A stretch of 64,000 nt of DNA, taken from contig JASLAT010000023.1 in the NCBI GenBank assembly GCA_030146915.1, positions 39,876-103,875 on the forward strand, in the 5' to 3' direction. Positions 44,283-52,084 of the stretch are shown piece after piece (position 1 is the first letter of the stretch; each line of letters opens with the position of its first letter). The stretch is from Tissierellales bacterium. Its GTDB lineage: Bacteria > Bacillota > Clostridia > Tissierellales > Tissierellaceae. A model generated the notes under the pieces. That model was not told where the DNA came from. It worked only from the letters and a program-made list of their open reading frames with translations, and did no database searches. The position numbers were made by a program, and so were the translations under genes.

Positions 44283-44552
44283 ATGGATGAAATTAAGTTT
44301 AAGATTAAAGGTAGTAAAGATCCTTTGAGTATTAGAGATTTGAATATAAACTCAATAGAGTCTTCTTATTTTAAACCAGAGGCTAGATATTGCTTAGTAG
44401 ATTTAAAAACTGATAGCTTAGATAATAGAAGTATAATTTTAACTTGTTTTGATGGAAGTATTAAAATTTTAGAGTTTGAACATTATAAAGAAGCTAATAT
44501 TATTAACAATTATATTAGAAGAGAGTTAAATAAAAGATGTCTTTCAAGTTAA
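44283..44552 (+). CDS. uncharacterised 89-residue protein
   Basis: Not recognised. Soluble, without signal peptide or membrane segment. The first 65 residues alternate hydrophobic and polar in short strands (FKIKGSK, ARYCLVDLKT, SIILTCFDGSIKILEF), suggesting a small beta-rich domain. A C-terminal helix follows (HYKEANIINNYIRRELNKR). The single cysteines near residues 39, 57 and 86 form no metal motif. AAAGGGAG precedes ATG 44283, and a terminator hairpin overlaps the stop codon, so this looks like a genuine single-gene unit between ssrA and a convergent membrane-protein gene. Confidence 0.7.
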   Translation: MDEIKFKIKGSKDPLSIRDLNINSIESSYFKPEARYCLVDLKTDSLDNRSIILTCFDGSIKILEFEHYKEANIINNYIRRELNKRCLSS

Positions 44553-44564
44553 CTTGAAAGACAT
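44537..44564 (+). terminator. palindromic terminator over the stop of the 89-residue protein gene
   Basis: Perfect 14-base inverted repeat ATGTCTTTCAAGTT/AACTTGAAAGACAT. The T-run is poor (TGATTT). Confidence 0.6.
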
Positions 44565-44619
44565 TGATTTAAAAATAAATTATTTATTAAAAATACAAAT
44601 AAAATTACAAATATTAATT

Positions 44620-44883
44620 TTAATATTTTCTTTCAATAAGAACTCTAATAGTTCTATAAATTCCATATAGGAATGTTGATACAACAAATAACATAGAAGC
44701 TACTTTAGCTATTCTGATTACTTTTTCTAATGTTGTTTCAAGAACACAGATTGGATCAGAATAGTTTTTCATAAATAAAAACGTAAGAAGTAGACTTATT
44801 AAATGTGCTATTTTATCTAAAGTATCCATATTATCATTGGAAGATAGGAACGATCTTATCTCTCCGTAGTAAATTTTAAGCAA
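44620..44883 (-). CDS. small membrane protein, uncharacterised, 87 residues
   Basis: Not recognised. Two hydrophobic segments are predicted, about residues 25-40 (IAHLISLLLTFLFM) and 58-75 (VASMLFVVSTFLYGIYRTI), joined by a loop with one cysteine. The N terminus is amphipathic and the C terminus basic. The TTG start is supported by a good AGAGGTGA seven bases upstream on the minus strand. Divergent from the SIMPL-domain gene, with start codons about 50 bases apart, so the promoters may overlap. Could be a small regulator or stress membrane protein; no function is proposed. Confidence 0.6.
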   Translation of the reverse strand: MLKIYYGEIRSFLSSNDNMDTLDKIAHLISLLLTFLFMKNYSDPICVLETTLEKVIRIAKVASMLFVVSTFLYGIYRTIRVLIERKY

Positions 44884-44934
44884 AAAATATCACCTCTCTA
44901 TTCATTATTATACAATATATAAAGGAGGAAGCAT

Positions 44935-45615
44935 ATGAAAAAATTAATATCAATATTCTTAATACTATTTATAATTCTTATGAATGCTAGTTTAGTAGAA
45001 GCAGCAGAGATGGGTACAATTAAGGTAAAAGGTGAAGGACATATTAAATTAAAACCAGATATATTTACTATAAACTTTATGATAGAAACTAAGGATCAAA
45101 ATCAAGTAAATGCTTTAAATGAAAATAAGATAAAAAGTGCTAAAATGATAGATGGTTTAGTTAAACTTGGTCTTGATAAAAAAGATATAGTTAATAAAAT
45201 TAATATTAGGCCTATGTATAAATATGAAGAAGAAAACAAATTTATTGGTTATAGCGTAAACAATACTTTTACTATAAAGGTAAGAGATATAAATAAGGTT
45301 GGACTTTATATAGAACAAATCAATAAATTAGGAGCCACTTATATATATAATATAGAGTATGAAAGTAGTATGGCTAATCAAGCTTACTATGATGCTATGA
45401 TTAAGGCTTATAAAAATGCATTTAAAAAAGCAGATGTCTTAGCAAATTCTATGGGTTTTAATATTAAAGGAAGTAAACTTGTAGAGGAAATTAGTAGTAA
45501 TTATTATAGTAAAGAAGCTATTAATTTAGAGTCTCTTCCTAATGTAAAACAAGTAGAGATTTATTTAGATGATATTATTGTGAATGCTTCACTAAATGTA
45601 GAATTTATATATTAA
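44935..45615 (+). CDS. SIMPL-domain (DUF541) exported protein
   Basis: 226-residue protein with a cleavable signal peptide (MKKLISIFLILFIILMNASLVEAAE, cleavage after VEA). A SIMPL/DUF541 domain follows, beginning GTIKVKGEGHIKLKPDIFTINFMIETKDQNQ and continuing with AMIKAYKNAFKKADVLANSMGFNI. Family members (YggE, BP26) form ring-like oligomers outside the membrane; proposed roles include oxidative-stress protection, but no mechanism is settled. AAAGGAGGAA precedes ATG 44935. Single gene with a strong terminator. Confidence 0.88.
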   Translation: MKKLISIFLILFIILMNASLVEAAEMGTIKVKGEGHIKLKPDIFTINFMIETKDQNQVNALNENKIKSAKMIDGLVKLGLDKKDIVNKINIRPMYKYEEENKFIGYSVNNTFTIKVRDINKVGLYIEQINKLGATYIYNIEYESSMANQAYYDAMIKAYKNAFKKADVLANSMGFNIKGSKLVEEISSNYYSKEAINLESLPNVKQVEIYLDDIIVNASLNVEFIY

Positions 45616-45663
45616 AAAAAGCTGCCTTTCTTTAGATTTAAGTCTAGGAAGGGCGGTTTTTTT
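45615..45663 (+). terminator. intrinsic terminator after SIMPL gene
   Basis: Long hairpin pairing AAAAAAGCTGCCTTTCTT with the AGGAAGGGCGGTTTTTT side, including G-U pairs, ending in seven T residues. Confidence 0.85.
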
Positions 45664-45754
45664 AAGTTAAGTAGTTTATAGAAGTTAGATTGTATAAATT
45701 ATGAATTTATTATATTATAGTATTGTTATGGATATTATTATAAGGAGTGATAAT

Positions 45755-46168
45755 ATGATGGAAGAAGGACATAGAAAAGCCACAGACCCGTTAATTTTTT
45801 CAGGTTTAAAAATAGATAGTGTAGATATGGATACAGGAGATATAGAATTAAGTTTAGAAATAACAGAGTATATGATAAATCCAAATGGTACTTTACATGG
45901 TGGGATAGGATATACACTATCGGACCTATGTGCAGGTTTATCAGCATACTATTTAGGGTATAAAGTCTCTACTATGCAAGCGAATATAAATTATGTAAGA
46001 CCAGCTATATCAGGAACATTAGTAGCTAAAGGAAAAGTTATTCATAATGGTAGAACTAGTTTTGTAATTCATGTAGAGGTTTTATCAGATGAAGGTAAGC
46101 TTATTACAAACAGTACCTTTACAATGGCAAAGTTAGAAAAAAATAAGTATCACAAAGATAATAGATAA
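45755..46168 (+). CDS. PaaI-type hotdog thioesterase
   Basis: 137-residue hotdog-fold thioesterase. Key segments are MINPNGTLHGGIGYTLSDLCAGLSAYYLG, with the catalytic region GTLHGG.GYTLSD, and MQANINYVRPAISGTLVAKGKVIHNGRTSFVIHVEV. Family enzymes hydrolyse acyl- or aryl-CoA esters; the substrate is unknown. ATG 45755 lies seven bases after AAGGAG; an in-frame ATG at 45701 precedes the ribosome binding site. Followed by a very strong terminator. Confidence 0.85.
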   Translation: MMEEGHRKATDPLIFSGLKIDSVDMDTGDIELSLEITEYMINPNGTLHGGIGYTLSDLCAGLSAYYLGYKVSTMQANINYVRPAISGTLVAKGKVIHNGRTSFVIHVEVLSDEGKLITNSTFTMAKLEKNKYHKDNR

Positions 46169-46208
46169 AAAAGTTTCTGAAATAGTAATCTATTTCAGAA
46201 ACTTTTTT
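46167..46208 (+). terminator. intrinsic terminator after hotdog thioesterase gene
   Basis: Perfect 19-base-pair stem with a 4-base loop, beginning inside the stop codon and ending in a T-run. Confidence 0.92.
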
Positions 46209-46228
46209 ATTTTAAGAGAGGTGTTTTT

Positions 46229-46984
46229 TTGCAAGATAGAAAATTAATAAAAACTATAATGACATATGAATTTTTAAATGTTGAAGAACTTGAAAAATAT
46301 AATTTAGGTTTAGAGATTCAAGATTTTACAGAACCTAATTTATCAGATGAAGAGATTTTAAAGGCAGTTAAAAGCTATAAACAAAAATTAAAGAATTTTA
46401 AGGGTATAAGAGCAATGCATGGACCTTTCCTGGATTTAAAGCCTGCTAGTCCTGATAAAGATATTGCAAGGTTGAGTCAAATTAAATATTTAAAAACTTT
46501 AGAAATTGCAAAAGAATTAGAGATAGATTATTTAATATTTCATAGTCAAATTAATTATCATAATATGGATGATTTTATAAAGGATATTAATTTAGATCAA
46601 AATGCTAATTTTTGGAAGGAGTTTTCTAAAAAAGCTAATGATTTTAAAGGCATATTTTTATTAGAGAATGTTTTTGAGGAAGATCCTTATATATTAAAAG
46701 AATTATTAGATAGAGTTAACCTAGATAATGTAAGACTAAATTTAGATATTGGTCATGCTAAAATTAGTAAATTTAGTATAGAAAAGTGGGTCCATGTACT
46801 AAAAGATTATTTAGTTTATAGTCATGTTCATAGTAATGATGGTCAATTTGATAAACATTATCCTATTAGCAGAGAAGAAGTTCTAGAGTATTATGGTATT
46901 TTATCTAAATTTAAAATAAATCCAATATTAAGTTTAGAGTATAACTATGAAAGGCTAGAAGATGAATTAGTTAAATTTAAATAA
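46229..46984 (+). CDS. xylose isomerase-like TIM-barrel protein
   Basis: 251-residue protein with the AP-endonuclease-2/xylose-isomerase-like TIM barrel. Metal-ligand-like segments are IRAMHGPFLDL, YLIFHSQI, IFLLENVFEEDP, LNLDIGHAKIS, YSHVHSNDG and ILSLEYNYE, giving the expected His/Glu/Asp/His/Glu succession. Could be a sugar isomerase, epimerase or a member of the endonuclease IV group; EndoIV-specific segments are not evident, so a metabolic role is more likely. TTG start at 46229 with AGAGGTG upstream. First gene of a run with the glycerophosphodiesterase, barnase and barstar genes. Confidence 0.75.
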   Translation: MQDRKLIKTIMTYEFLNVEELEKYNLGLEIQDFTEPNLSDEEILKAVKSYKQKLKNFKGIRAMHGPFLDLKPASPDKDIARLSQIKYLKTLEIAKELEIDYLIFHSQINYHNMDDFIKDINLDQNANFWKEFSKKANDFKGIFLLENVFEEDPYILKELLDRVNLDNVRLNLDIGHAKISKFSIEKWVHVLKDYLVYSHVHSNDGQFDKHYPISREEVLEYYGILSKFKINPILSLEYNYERLEDELVKFK

Positions 46985-46998
46985 AGGATGATAGTAGC

Positions 46999-48786
46999 GT
47001 GTATAAAGATTATAAAATAATAGAAAGTTTCAAGCTATCATTAAAGAGCCTAAGGTTATCATTAATAGATATTTTTAAGTTTCAAGCTTTGTATAGAATA
47101 ATATTATTACTAATACTCTATCCACTATTAAGATTATATACTAATATAATCTTAAACATCTCAGGATATTCTGTCCTTATAAATAGTGATATTAAAAATT
47201 TTTTAACAAGTTTTTTAGGTATCTTGAGTATATTAGGTTTAAGTTTTTTAGCCGTTTATATAGTTTTTTATGAGTTTAGTATAGTATTATTAATTATTGA
47301 TTATAAGAATAGAGGAATTAGGCGTAAATTGACAGAGGTTATGAATGAAGGAATCTATAAAAGCAAGCTTCTTTTTAATTTTAGTTTCATGGGCTTAGCA
47401 TTATATAGTTTATTTTTATTACCAGTTTTGGACTTAGGTTTGAGATCTAGTCTGATTCCTAGTTTTAGAATTCCAGATTTTATAATAGGAGAAATTAAAA
47501 AGTATCCCGCTGGGGAATACTTGGTTGTATTTATGCTTGTACTTGGAATAATAATTTTTTCTAAGCTTTTTTTAGTTTTACCTATAATGGTTTTTGAAGA
47601 ACTAGATTTTGATGAGGCTGCTAAGAAAAGTTTTAATTTAACTAAAGGAAAGGTTAAGGCGTTAAGTCTTATTATAGTTATTTTTTTAAATATAGTTACT
47701 TTAGGAGGAATTTTAGGATTAAATATATTTAAACTATATAGTAATGTATTTTTAAAAGGAGTTGGAGGATTGTTGGTTATGTTTTTTACAGCATTATCTT
47801 TGATTATTCCTCCTATTATCATAAACTTTTCCTATTTTAGTTATATTGGTATATTAAAAGAGAGGGTAGACTTAACAAATGGCTTTAAAAATAACTATGT
47901 TTTAAGAATTAAAAATACAATTTATAATTTCTTTAAAAAATTACTTATATTTATTAATAAATATAAAAAAGTTTCTTTCATCTTATTATTATTTTTTACA
48001 TTTTTTATTTTAAAAAATATGAGTTTAGAGATTATGTATGATTATCCTGATAAGCAGTTAATAATTGGTCATAGAGGAAGCAAGTTAGGTGTGGAGAACT
48101 CTTTAGAGTCTGTTGTTAACGCAAAACATTTAGGAGCTGATTATGCAGAGATAGATATACTTATGTCTAAAGATAATGTCCCAATGGTAATACATGATAT
48201 TAATCTTTTTAGATTAACTGGTAAAAGATTAAAAATATACGATTTAACTTATGAAGAATTAAGTGAAATAAAGATGACAGAGTCAGGTTATAGTTCTAAA
48301 ATATATAGTTTGGAAGAATTATTAAAAGAGATTGATGGCGAAATAGACTTGTTGATTGAACTTAAAAGTCATGGTAAGGAAAAAATTAATATAGTTGATT
48401 CAGTCTTAGATATAGTTGATAAGTATGATTACTCTTCTAATATTTTACTTCAAACGACAGAAAATAAGATATTAAAAGATTTAATTAATAAAGCTATAGA
48501 TTATAAAATAGGTTATATAGTAGTTGGTAGCTTTGGTAATCTTTCTAAGTCAAATTTATCTTCAATACCTGTGGACTTTTTTGTTTTTGAACAATCTATG
48601 GTTAATAAAAAGCTAGTTAATAATATCCATAGAATTAATAAACCAATTTATGTTTGGACTGTAAATAATCAGAAACAAATTAAAAGTTTCTTAAATATGG
48701 AAGTGGATGGTATAATCACAGATTATCCTAAGTTAGCAGATGATTTAGTAAAAGAAAGGGAGGTTAAATTTGAAAAGAAATATTAA
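46999..48786 (+). CDS. membrane glycerophosphodiester phosphodiesterase
   Basis: 595-residue two-part protein. The N-terminal 330 residues are a membrane domain with about seven to eight helices, matching the glycerophosphoryl-diester-phosphodiesterase membrane domain family. The C-terminal part from about residue 350 is a GDPD domain: IIGHRGSKLGVENSLESVVNAKHLGADYAEIDILMSKDNVPMVIHD, IDLLIELKSHG and VWTVNNQKQIKSFLNMEVDGIITDYP. His, Arg, Glu and Asp of the active site are present. Hydrolyses glycerophosphodiesters or lipoteichoic-acid/phospholipid headgroups at the membrane. GTG start 46999. The last 17 bases overlap the barnase gene. Confidence 0.9.
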   Translation: MYKDYKIIESFKLSLKSLRLSLIDIFKFQALYRIILLLILYPLLRLYTNIILNISGYSVLINSDIKNFLTSFLGILSILGLSFLAVYIVFYEFSIVLLIIDYKNRGIRRKLTEVMNEGIYKSKLLFNFSFMGLALYSLFLLPVLDLGLRSSLIPSFRIPDFIIGEIKKYPAGEYLVVFMLVLGIIIFSKLFLVLPIMVFEELDFDEAAKKSFNLTKGKVKALSLIIVIFLNIVTLGGILGLNIFKLYSNVFLKGVGGLLVMFFTALSLIIPPIIINFSYFSYIGILKERVDLTNGFKNNYVLRIKNTIYNFFKKLLIFINKYKKVSFILLLFFTFFILKNMSLEIMYDYPDKQLIIGHRGSKLGVENSLESVVNAKHLGADYAEIDILMSKDNVPMVIHDINLFRLTGKRLKIYDLTYEELSEIKMTESGYSSKIYSLEELLKEIDGEIDLLIELKSHGKEKINIVDSVLDIVDKYDYSSNILLQTTENKILKDLINKAIDYKIGYIVVGSFGNLSKSNLSSIPVDFFVFEQSMVNKKLVNNIHRINKPIYVWTVNNQKQIKSFLNMEVDGIITDYPKLADDLVKEREVKFEKKY

Positions 48787-49285
48787 AGTTAAGTTTATAT
48801 TATTTTTAGTATCTAGTTTAATTTTATTATCTGGTTGTGAAAGTGTAGATGTTTTACATGAATACACTAATATAGATGAAATAAGTAGTCAGGAAATAGA
48901 TGGTTTAGTAGAAGAAAATGAATTTGATTTAGATCCAGATGGATATTATACGGATTTAGAGAATGTATCTTTATATATAAAGTCGTATAATAAACTACCT
49001 AACAACTATATAACTAAAAAAGAAGCTAGAGAGTTAGGATGGGATTCAAAAGAAGGAAATTTATGGGAAGTAACTGATAAAAAAAGCATAGGTGGAGATA
49101 GGTTTGGTAATAGGGAAGGGAAATTGCCTGAATTAGATGGAAGAAAGTATTATGAATGTGATATAAATTATAATGGTGGATTTAGAGGACCAGAAAGACT
49201 TGTGTACTCTAATGATGGGCTTATATACTACACATCAGATCACTATAAAACTTTTGAACTTATTTTTGGAGATGAGTTATTATGA
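48770..49285 (+). CDS. barnase-family ribonuclease, predicted lipoprotein
   Basis: 171-residue protein. The lipoprotein signal peptide FILFLVSSLILLSGC is followed by an acidic linker to about residue 62 and a barnase domain: YNKLPNNYITKKEARELGW, GNLWEVTDKKSIGGDRFGNREGKLPE, CDINYNGGFRGPERLVYSNDGLIYYTSDHYKTF. All catalytic residues of barnase have counterparts: Glu73 (YYECDINY), Arg83/Arg87 (GFRGPER) and His102 (SDHYKT). It is a guanyl-type RNase that would be anchored outside the membrane. The TTG start at 48770 lies seven bases after AAAGGGAGG. It overlaps the GDPD gene by 17 bases and the barstar gene by 4 (ATGA). Confidence 0.92.
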   Translation: MKRNIKVKFILFLVSSLILLSGCESVDVLHEYTNIDEISSQEIDGLVEENEFDLDPDGYYTDLENVSLYIKSYNKLPNNYITKKEARELGWDSKEGNLWEVTDKKSIGGDRFGNREGKLPELDGRKYYECDINYNGGFRGPERLVYSNDGLIYYTSDHYKTFELIFGDELL

Positions 49286-49551
49286 TTAATGTGATTTTAA
49301 ATGGTAAAAAAATAGATAGTATTGATAATTTTTACGAGGTTTTAGATAAGTATTTAAATTTTCCTCCATATTTTGGCAAAAATTTAGATGCTTTATATGA
49401 TGTTTTGTCAGAGGATAATAGGACAATAAGATTTATAATCAAAAATCACTTAGAATTAGAGAGTACCCTAGGTGAATTTTATTTTAAATTATTAGTTTTA
49501 CTAGAGGACTTATCTAATGAATATTCTAATATAAGTTTAAAAATCAAATAA
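49282..49551 (+). CDS. barstar-family ribonuclease inhibitor
   Basis: 89-residue cytoplasmic inhibitor matching barstar along its length. NGKKIDSIDNFYEVLDKYLNFPPYFGKNLDALYDVL aligns with the barnase-binding helix and loop (Tyr29, Asp35 and Asp39 equivalents retained; Trp38 is Tyr here). The start overlaps the RNase stop (ATGA), so inhibitor synthesis is translationally coupled to the RNase. It protects the cell from RNase that folds before export. A new promoter begins four bases after its stop. Confidence 0.92.
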   Translation: MINVILNGKKIDSIDNFYEVLDKYLNFPPYFGKNLDALYDVLSEDNRTIRFIIKNHLELESTLGEFYFKLLVLLEDLSNEYSNISLKIK

Positions 49552-49554
49552 GGT

Positions 49555-49583
49555 TTGACAAAACTTTAGTTATAAGCTATTAT
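49555..49583 (+). promoter_or_regulatory. promoter of the Mn riboswitch/CaCA exchanger transcript
   Basis: TTGACA at 49555 and TATTAT at 49578 with a 17-base spacer. The start site is predicted near 49590, at the 5' edge of the riboswitch. Confidence 0.85.
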
Positions 49584-49590
49584 TTACCTT

Positions 49591-49709
49591 AATAGAGGGA
49601 GTAACTTTCCTGAGGGAACTAAGGTCGTCATTACGGATTTAATCCCGGCTTTAGTGGCTATAAAAAGCTTAGTGAGACTCTACAGCGAGTGCTGTAGAGT
49701 CTTTTTTTA
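49591..49709 (+). promoter_or_regulatory. yybP-ykoY manganese riboswitch with terminator
   Basis: Conserved elements in order: GGGAGTAAC near 49598, GTCGTCATTACGG (49624-49636), CCCGGCTTTAGTGGC (49644-49658) and AGTGAGAC before the terminator. These match the two-legged yybP-ykoY aptamer, which binds Mn2+ between loops L1 and L3. A perfect 12-base-pair terminator AGACTCTACAGC/GCTGTAGAGTCT (49675-49702) with T7 follows. CTCTA in its 5' arm can instead pair with TAGAG (49593-49597) to close the aptamer. Metal binding would therefore prevent termination and switch the downstream exporter on. This class commonly controls MntP, TerC and CaCA genes. Confidence 0.85.
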
Positions 49710-49736
49710 TTTAATCATTATTAGGAGGATGATTTT

Positions 49737-50735
49737 ATGGATAGTTTAATTATTATGTTTTTAGATAGTTTTCCAACTATAGGATTAGTAGTTATATTTT
49801 TTATTAGTTTATTTATATTAAGTAAGGGAGCAGATTTTTTAGTAGATGAAGCGATTATTTTATCTATCCTTTGGAAGATCCCAACTGTTATTGTAGGGGC
49901 TACTATAGTTAGCTTAGGAACTACTGTTCCGGAAGTTACTGTATCAGCAATGGCAACTTTAAAGGGAAACTCTTCATTGGCTTTAGGTAATGCAATAGGA
50001 TCAATCATAACAAATACAACTTTAATATTAGGATTAACTGCTTTGATAGATAATATATCTGTAGATAAGACTATGATAAATAGGCAAGGTAGAGTAATGG
50101 TTATTGTATCTATATTGCTATCCATATTTTCTTTGCCAATTTTAAATAATGGGCAACAGGGTTTAATAACAAGATATATGGGAGCATTACTATTAACATT
50201 TTTAGCAATATATATTTACATAACAATAAAAAGCTCCAGAGAAGTGGAATCTAAAAGTGGTCCAGTTGAAAAAGGTAAGTCCATATTAATACAACTGGTT
50301 AAATTATTATTAGGAGCTTTAATAGTTATTTTATCATCTAAAATTCTTGTACCAAGTGTAGAGTTATTGGCTAGTAGAGTTGGTATACCTGATAGTGTTA
50401 TAGCAGCAACGTTAGTTGCTTTTGGAACCAGTGTGCCAGAGCTTATAACAGCAATAACTGCTGTTAGAAGAGGTCATGGAGAGTTAGCTATAGGTAATGT
50501 TATAGGGGCTAATATATTGAATGTTTTATTTGTTGTAGGTCTTTCCGCTGTTTTAAGTAGGAATGGTTTATTAGTTCCAACATTTTATTTTAAGCTACAA
50601 ATACCAATAATGATAGTATCTGCAGCAGCGCTGTATATTCTTGCTAAAAATAAGAAAAGTAAATTAGATAAGTTTTCAGGAGGAGTATTATTATCTATAT
50701 ATATAATTTATTTAGCTTTGAATTATTTACTTTAA
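49737..50735 (+). CDS. CaCA-family calcium/sodium antiporter (YrbG-like), probable Mn/Ca exporter
   Basis: 332-residue cation exchanger with ten predicted helices and the two inverted alpha-repeats of the CaCA superfamily. These are GATIVSLGTTVPEVTVSAMATLKGNSSLALGNAIGS and ATLVAFGTSVPELITAITAVRRGHGELAIGNVIGANILNV, each with the ion-binding Glu (PE) and Asn. A central hydrophilic loop holds EVESKSGPVEKG. By family it exchanges Ca2+ or Mn2+ for Na+/H+. The manganese riboswitch upstream argues that Mn2+ export is its physiological task here. AGGAGG precedes ATG 49737. Confidence 0.92.
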   Translation: MDSLIIMFLDSFPTIGLVVIFFISLFILSKGADFLVDEAIILSILWKIPTVIVGATIVSLGTTVPEVTVSAMATLKGNSSLALGNAIGSIITNTTLILGLTALIDNISVDKTMINRQGRVMVIVSILLSIFSLPILNNGQQGLITRYMGALLLTFLAIYIYITIKSSREVESKSGPVEKGKSILIQLVKLLLGALIVILSSKILVPSVELLASRVGIPDSVIAATLVAFGTSVPELITAITAVRRGHGELAIGNVIGANILNVLFVVGLSAVLSRNGLLVPTFYFKLQIPIMIVSAAALYILAKNKKSKLDKFSGGVLLSIYIIYLALNYLL

Positions 50736-50805
50736 TATTGCAAGACTTAGACCTTGCATATACAATGATATTTGGAAGGTCAAAAAAACTAAAAGGAGTA
50801 ATAGT

Positions 50806-51573
50806 ATGAAAAAAATACTAGGTAAAATTATTTATAATATAAGTAGACTATTAGATCTAACCTTAGGATTTCTTATAGATATTTTAGAAACAGTTTTATC
50901 TGTAATGAAAACACTGGGACGAGCTTTTTTAGGATTAATAGCTTTTATATTTTTCTTTACTATGATGTTTATGTTTGGTGGGTTGCTTGGAATTTTATTA
51001 ATCCCAACTGCTTTGAAATTGTTTTTAATATTTATAGTGATACCTTTTTTTCTAGAATATATTGTTGAAGGATTAAAATTAGTTAAGTATGGTTTAACAG
51101 AGTACTTATATGATGTATCAAACTCTTTAATAGATAATAAAAAGAAAAGATTACAAGGCTTCATATCATATTTTGAAGAATATATTAATATAAAAAGAGA
51201 GAGAAAAAGAAGAGCTGAGGAAGAAAGAATAAGGTATGAACAAGCAAGAAGGCAAGCTCAAGAAGAAGCATGGAGAAGATTTTTTGAACAAGCAACAGGA
51301 GCAGGTGGATTTAATACAAATACAGGATATGGAAATAATACTGGTGTATTTGATATAGGTTTTAAAGAAAAATATGAGGCCTCCTGTGATATATTGGGTG
51401 TTAATTATAATGCTAGTAAGGATGACATAAGAAAGGCATATAGATCTTTAGCTAAAAAATATCATCCAGATTTAAATAAATCAGAGGATGCAACAGAGAA
51501 ATTTCAAGAAATAAATATGGCACATGATTTTTTAAATGAAGAGAATATTATGAAATATAGGAATTTAAAATAG
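50806..51573 (+). CDS. membrane-anchored protein with C-terminal J domain
   Basis: 255-residue protein of unusual layout. Two adjacent transmembrane helices lie at about residues 40-90 (FLGLIAFIFFFTMMFMFGGLLGILLIPTALKLFLIFIVIPFFL). A highly charged Arg/Glu/Gln coiled coil spans about 120-165, a Gly/Asn-rich linker follows, and a J domain occupies about 185-255 with YDVLG-like CDILGVNYNASKDDIRKAYRSLAKKYHPDLNKS. The HPD tripeptide that stimulates Hsp70 ATPase is intact. It would recruit DnaK to the inner membrane face. It lacks the zinc and substrate domains of DnaJ. Next to a zinc-ribbon membrane protein 10 bases downstream. Confidence 0.85.
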   Translation: MKKILGKIIYNISRLLDLTLGFLIDILETVLSVMKTLGRAFLGLIAFIFFFTMMFMFGGLLGILLIPTALKLFLIFIVIPFFLEYIVEGLKLVKYGLTEYLYDVSNSLIDNKKKRLQGFISYFEEYINIKRERKRRAEEERIRYEQARRQAQEEAWRRFFEQATGAGGFNTNTGYGNNTGVFDIGFKEKYEASCDILGVNYNASKDDIRKAYRSLAKKYHPDLNKSEDATEKFQEINMAHDFLNEENIMKYRNLK

Positions 51574-51583
51574 AGGTGTTTAA

Positions 51584-51976
51584 ATGAAGTTTTTAAAAAA
51601 GTTTATGAGAGGAAGAAATGGTATAGATCAACTATCATTATCACTTATAATTTTATCATTAACTTTAATAGTGCTGCATAAGTTATTTAAAGTAAATCTT
51701 TTTTATTATATCTCTTTATTAAATGTTATTTTTGCTTATTTTAGGGTTTTTTCTAAAAACCTAAGTGTTAGACAAGAGGAGAATCAAAAATTTTTAGAGT
51801 TAAGCTATCCTATTAGAAAAAAAGTTAAATTATCTTTAAGTAGACTTGCTGATTTGAAAGATTATAAATATTTTAAATGTTCAGCATGCAATCAAACTAT
51901 AAGGGTTCCTAGAAAAAAAGGAAAAATTTCAATAACTTGCCCTAAGTGTAAAAATAAAATGATAAGAAGAACATAA
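51584..51976 (+). CDS. membrane protein with C-terminal zinc ribbon
   Basis: 130-residue protein, not assigned to a named family. It has a basic N terminus (MKFLKKFMRGRNG) and two transmembrane helices (about 17-36 and 43-60). A basic linker follows, then a C-terminal four-cysteine zinc ribbon CSACNQTIRVPRKKGKISIT with the second pair CPKCKNKM. The tail is very basic and could contact RNA or membrane. AGAGGTG precedes ATG 51584. Co-transcribed with the J-domain protein, so it may belong to the same membrane quality-control unit (inference). Confidence 0.75.
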   Translation: MKFLKKFMRGRNGIDQLSLSLIILSLTLIVLHKLFKVNLFYYISLLNVIFAYFRVFSKNLSVRQEENQKFLELSYPIRKKVKLSLSRLADLKDYKYFKCSACNQTIRVPRKKGKISITCPKCKNKMIRRT

Positions 51977-51996
51977 AGCAACAAAATCGTTGCTTT
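51975..51996 (+). terminator. intrinsic terminator after zinc-ribbon gene
   Basis: Eight-base-pair stem AAAGCAAC/GTTGCTTT followed by GTTTTTTT. Confidence 0.85.
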
Positions 51997-52024
51997 GTTT
52001 TTTTAGAGAATAATGATACTTATA

Positions 52025-52055
52025 TTGAGAAAAAAAGTTCTGTTTATGATAAAAT
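52025..52055 (+). promoter_or_regulatory. promoter of apt
   Basis: TTGAGA at 52025 with an extended -10 TGATAAAAT (TAAAAT at 52050); spacer 19, longer than ideal. Confidence 0.5.
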
Positions 52056-52084
52056 GTAAAAGTAAAAGAAATGGAGGATGTTAT

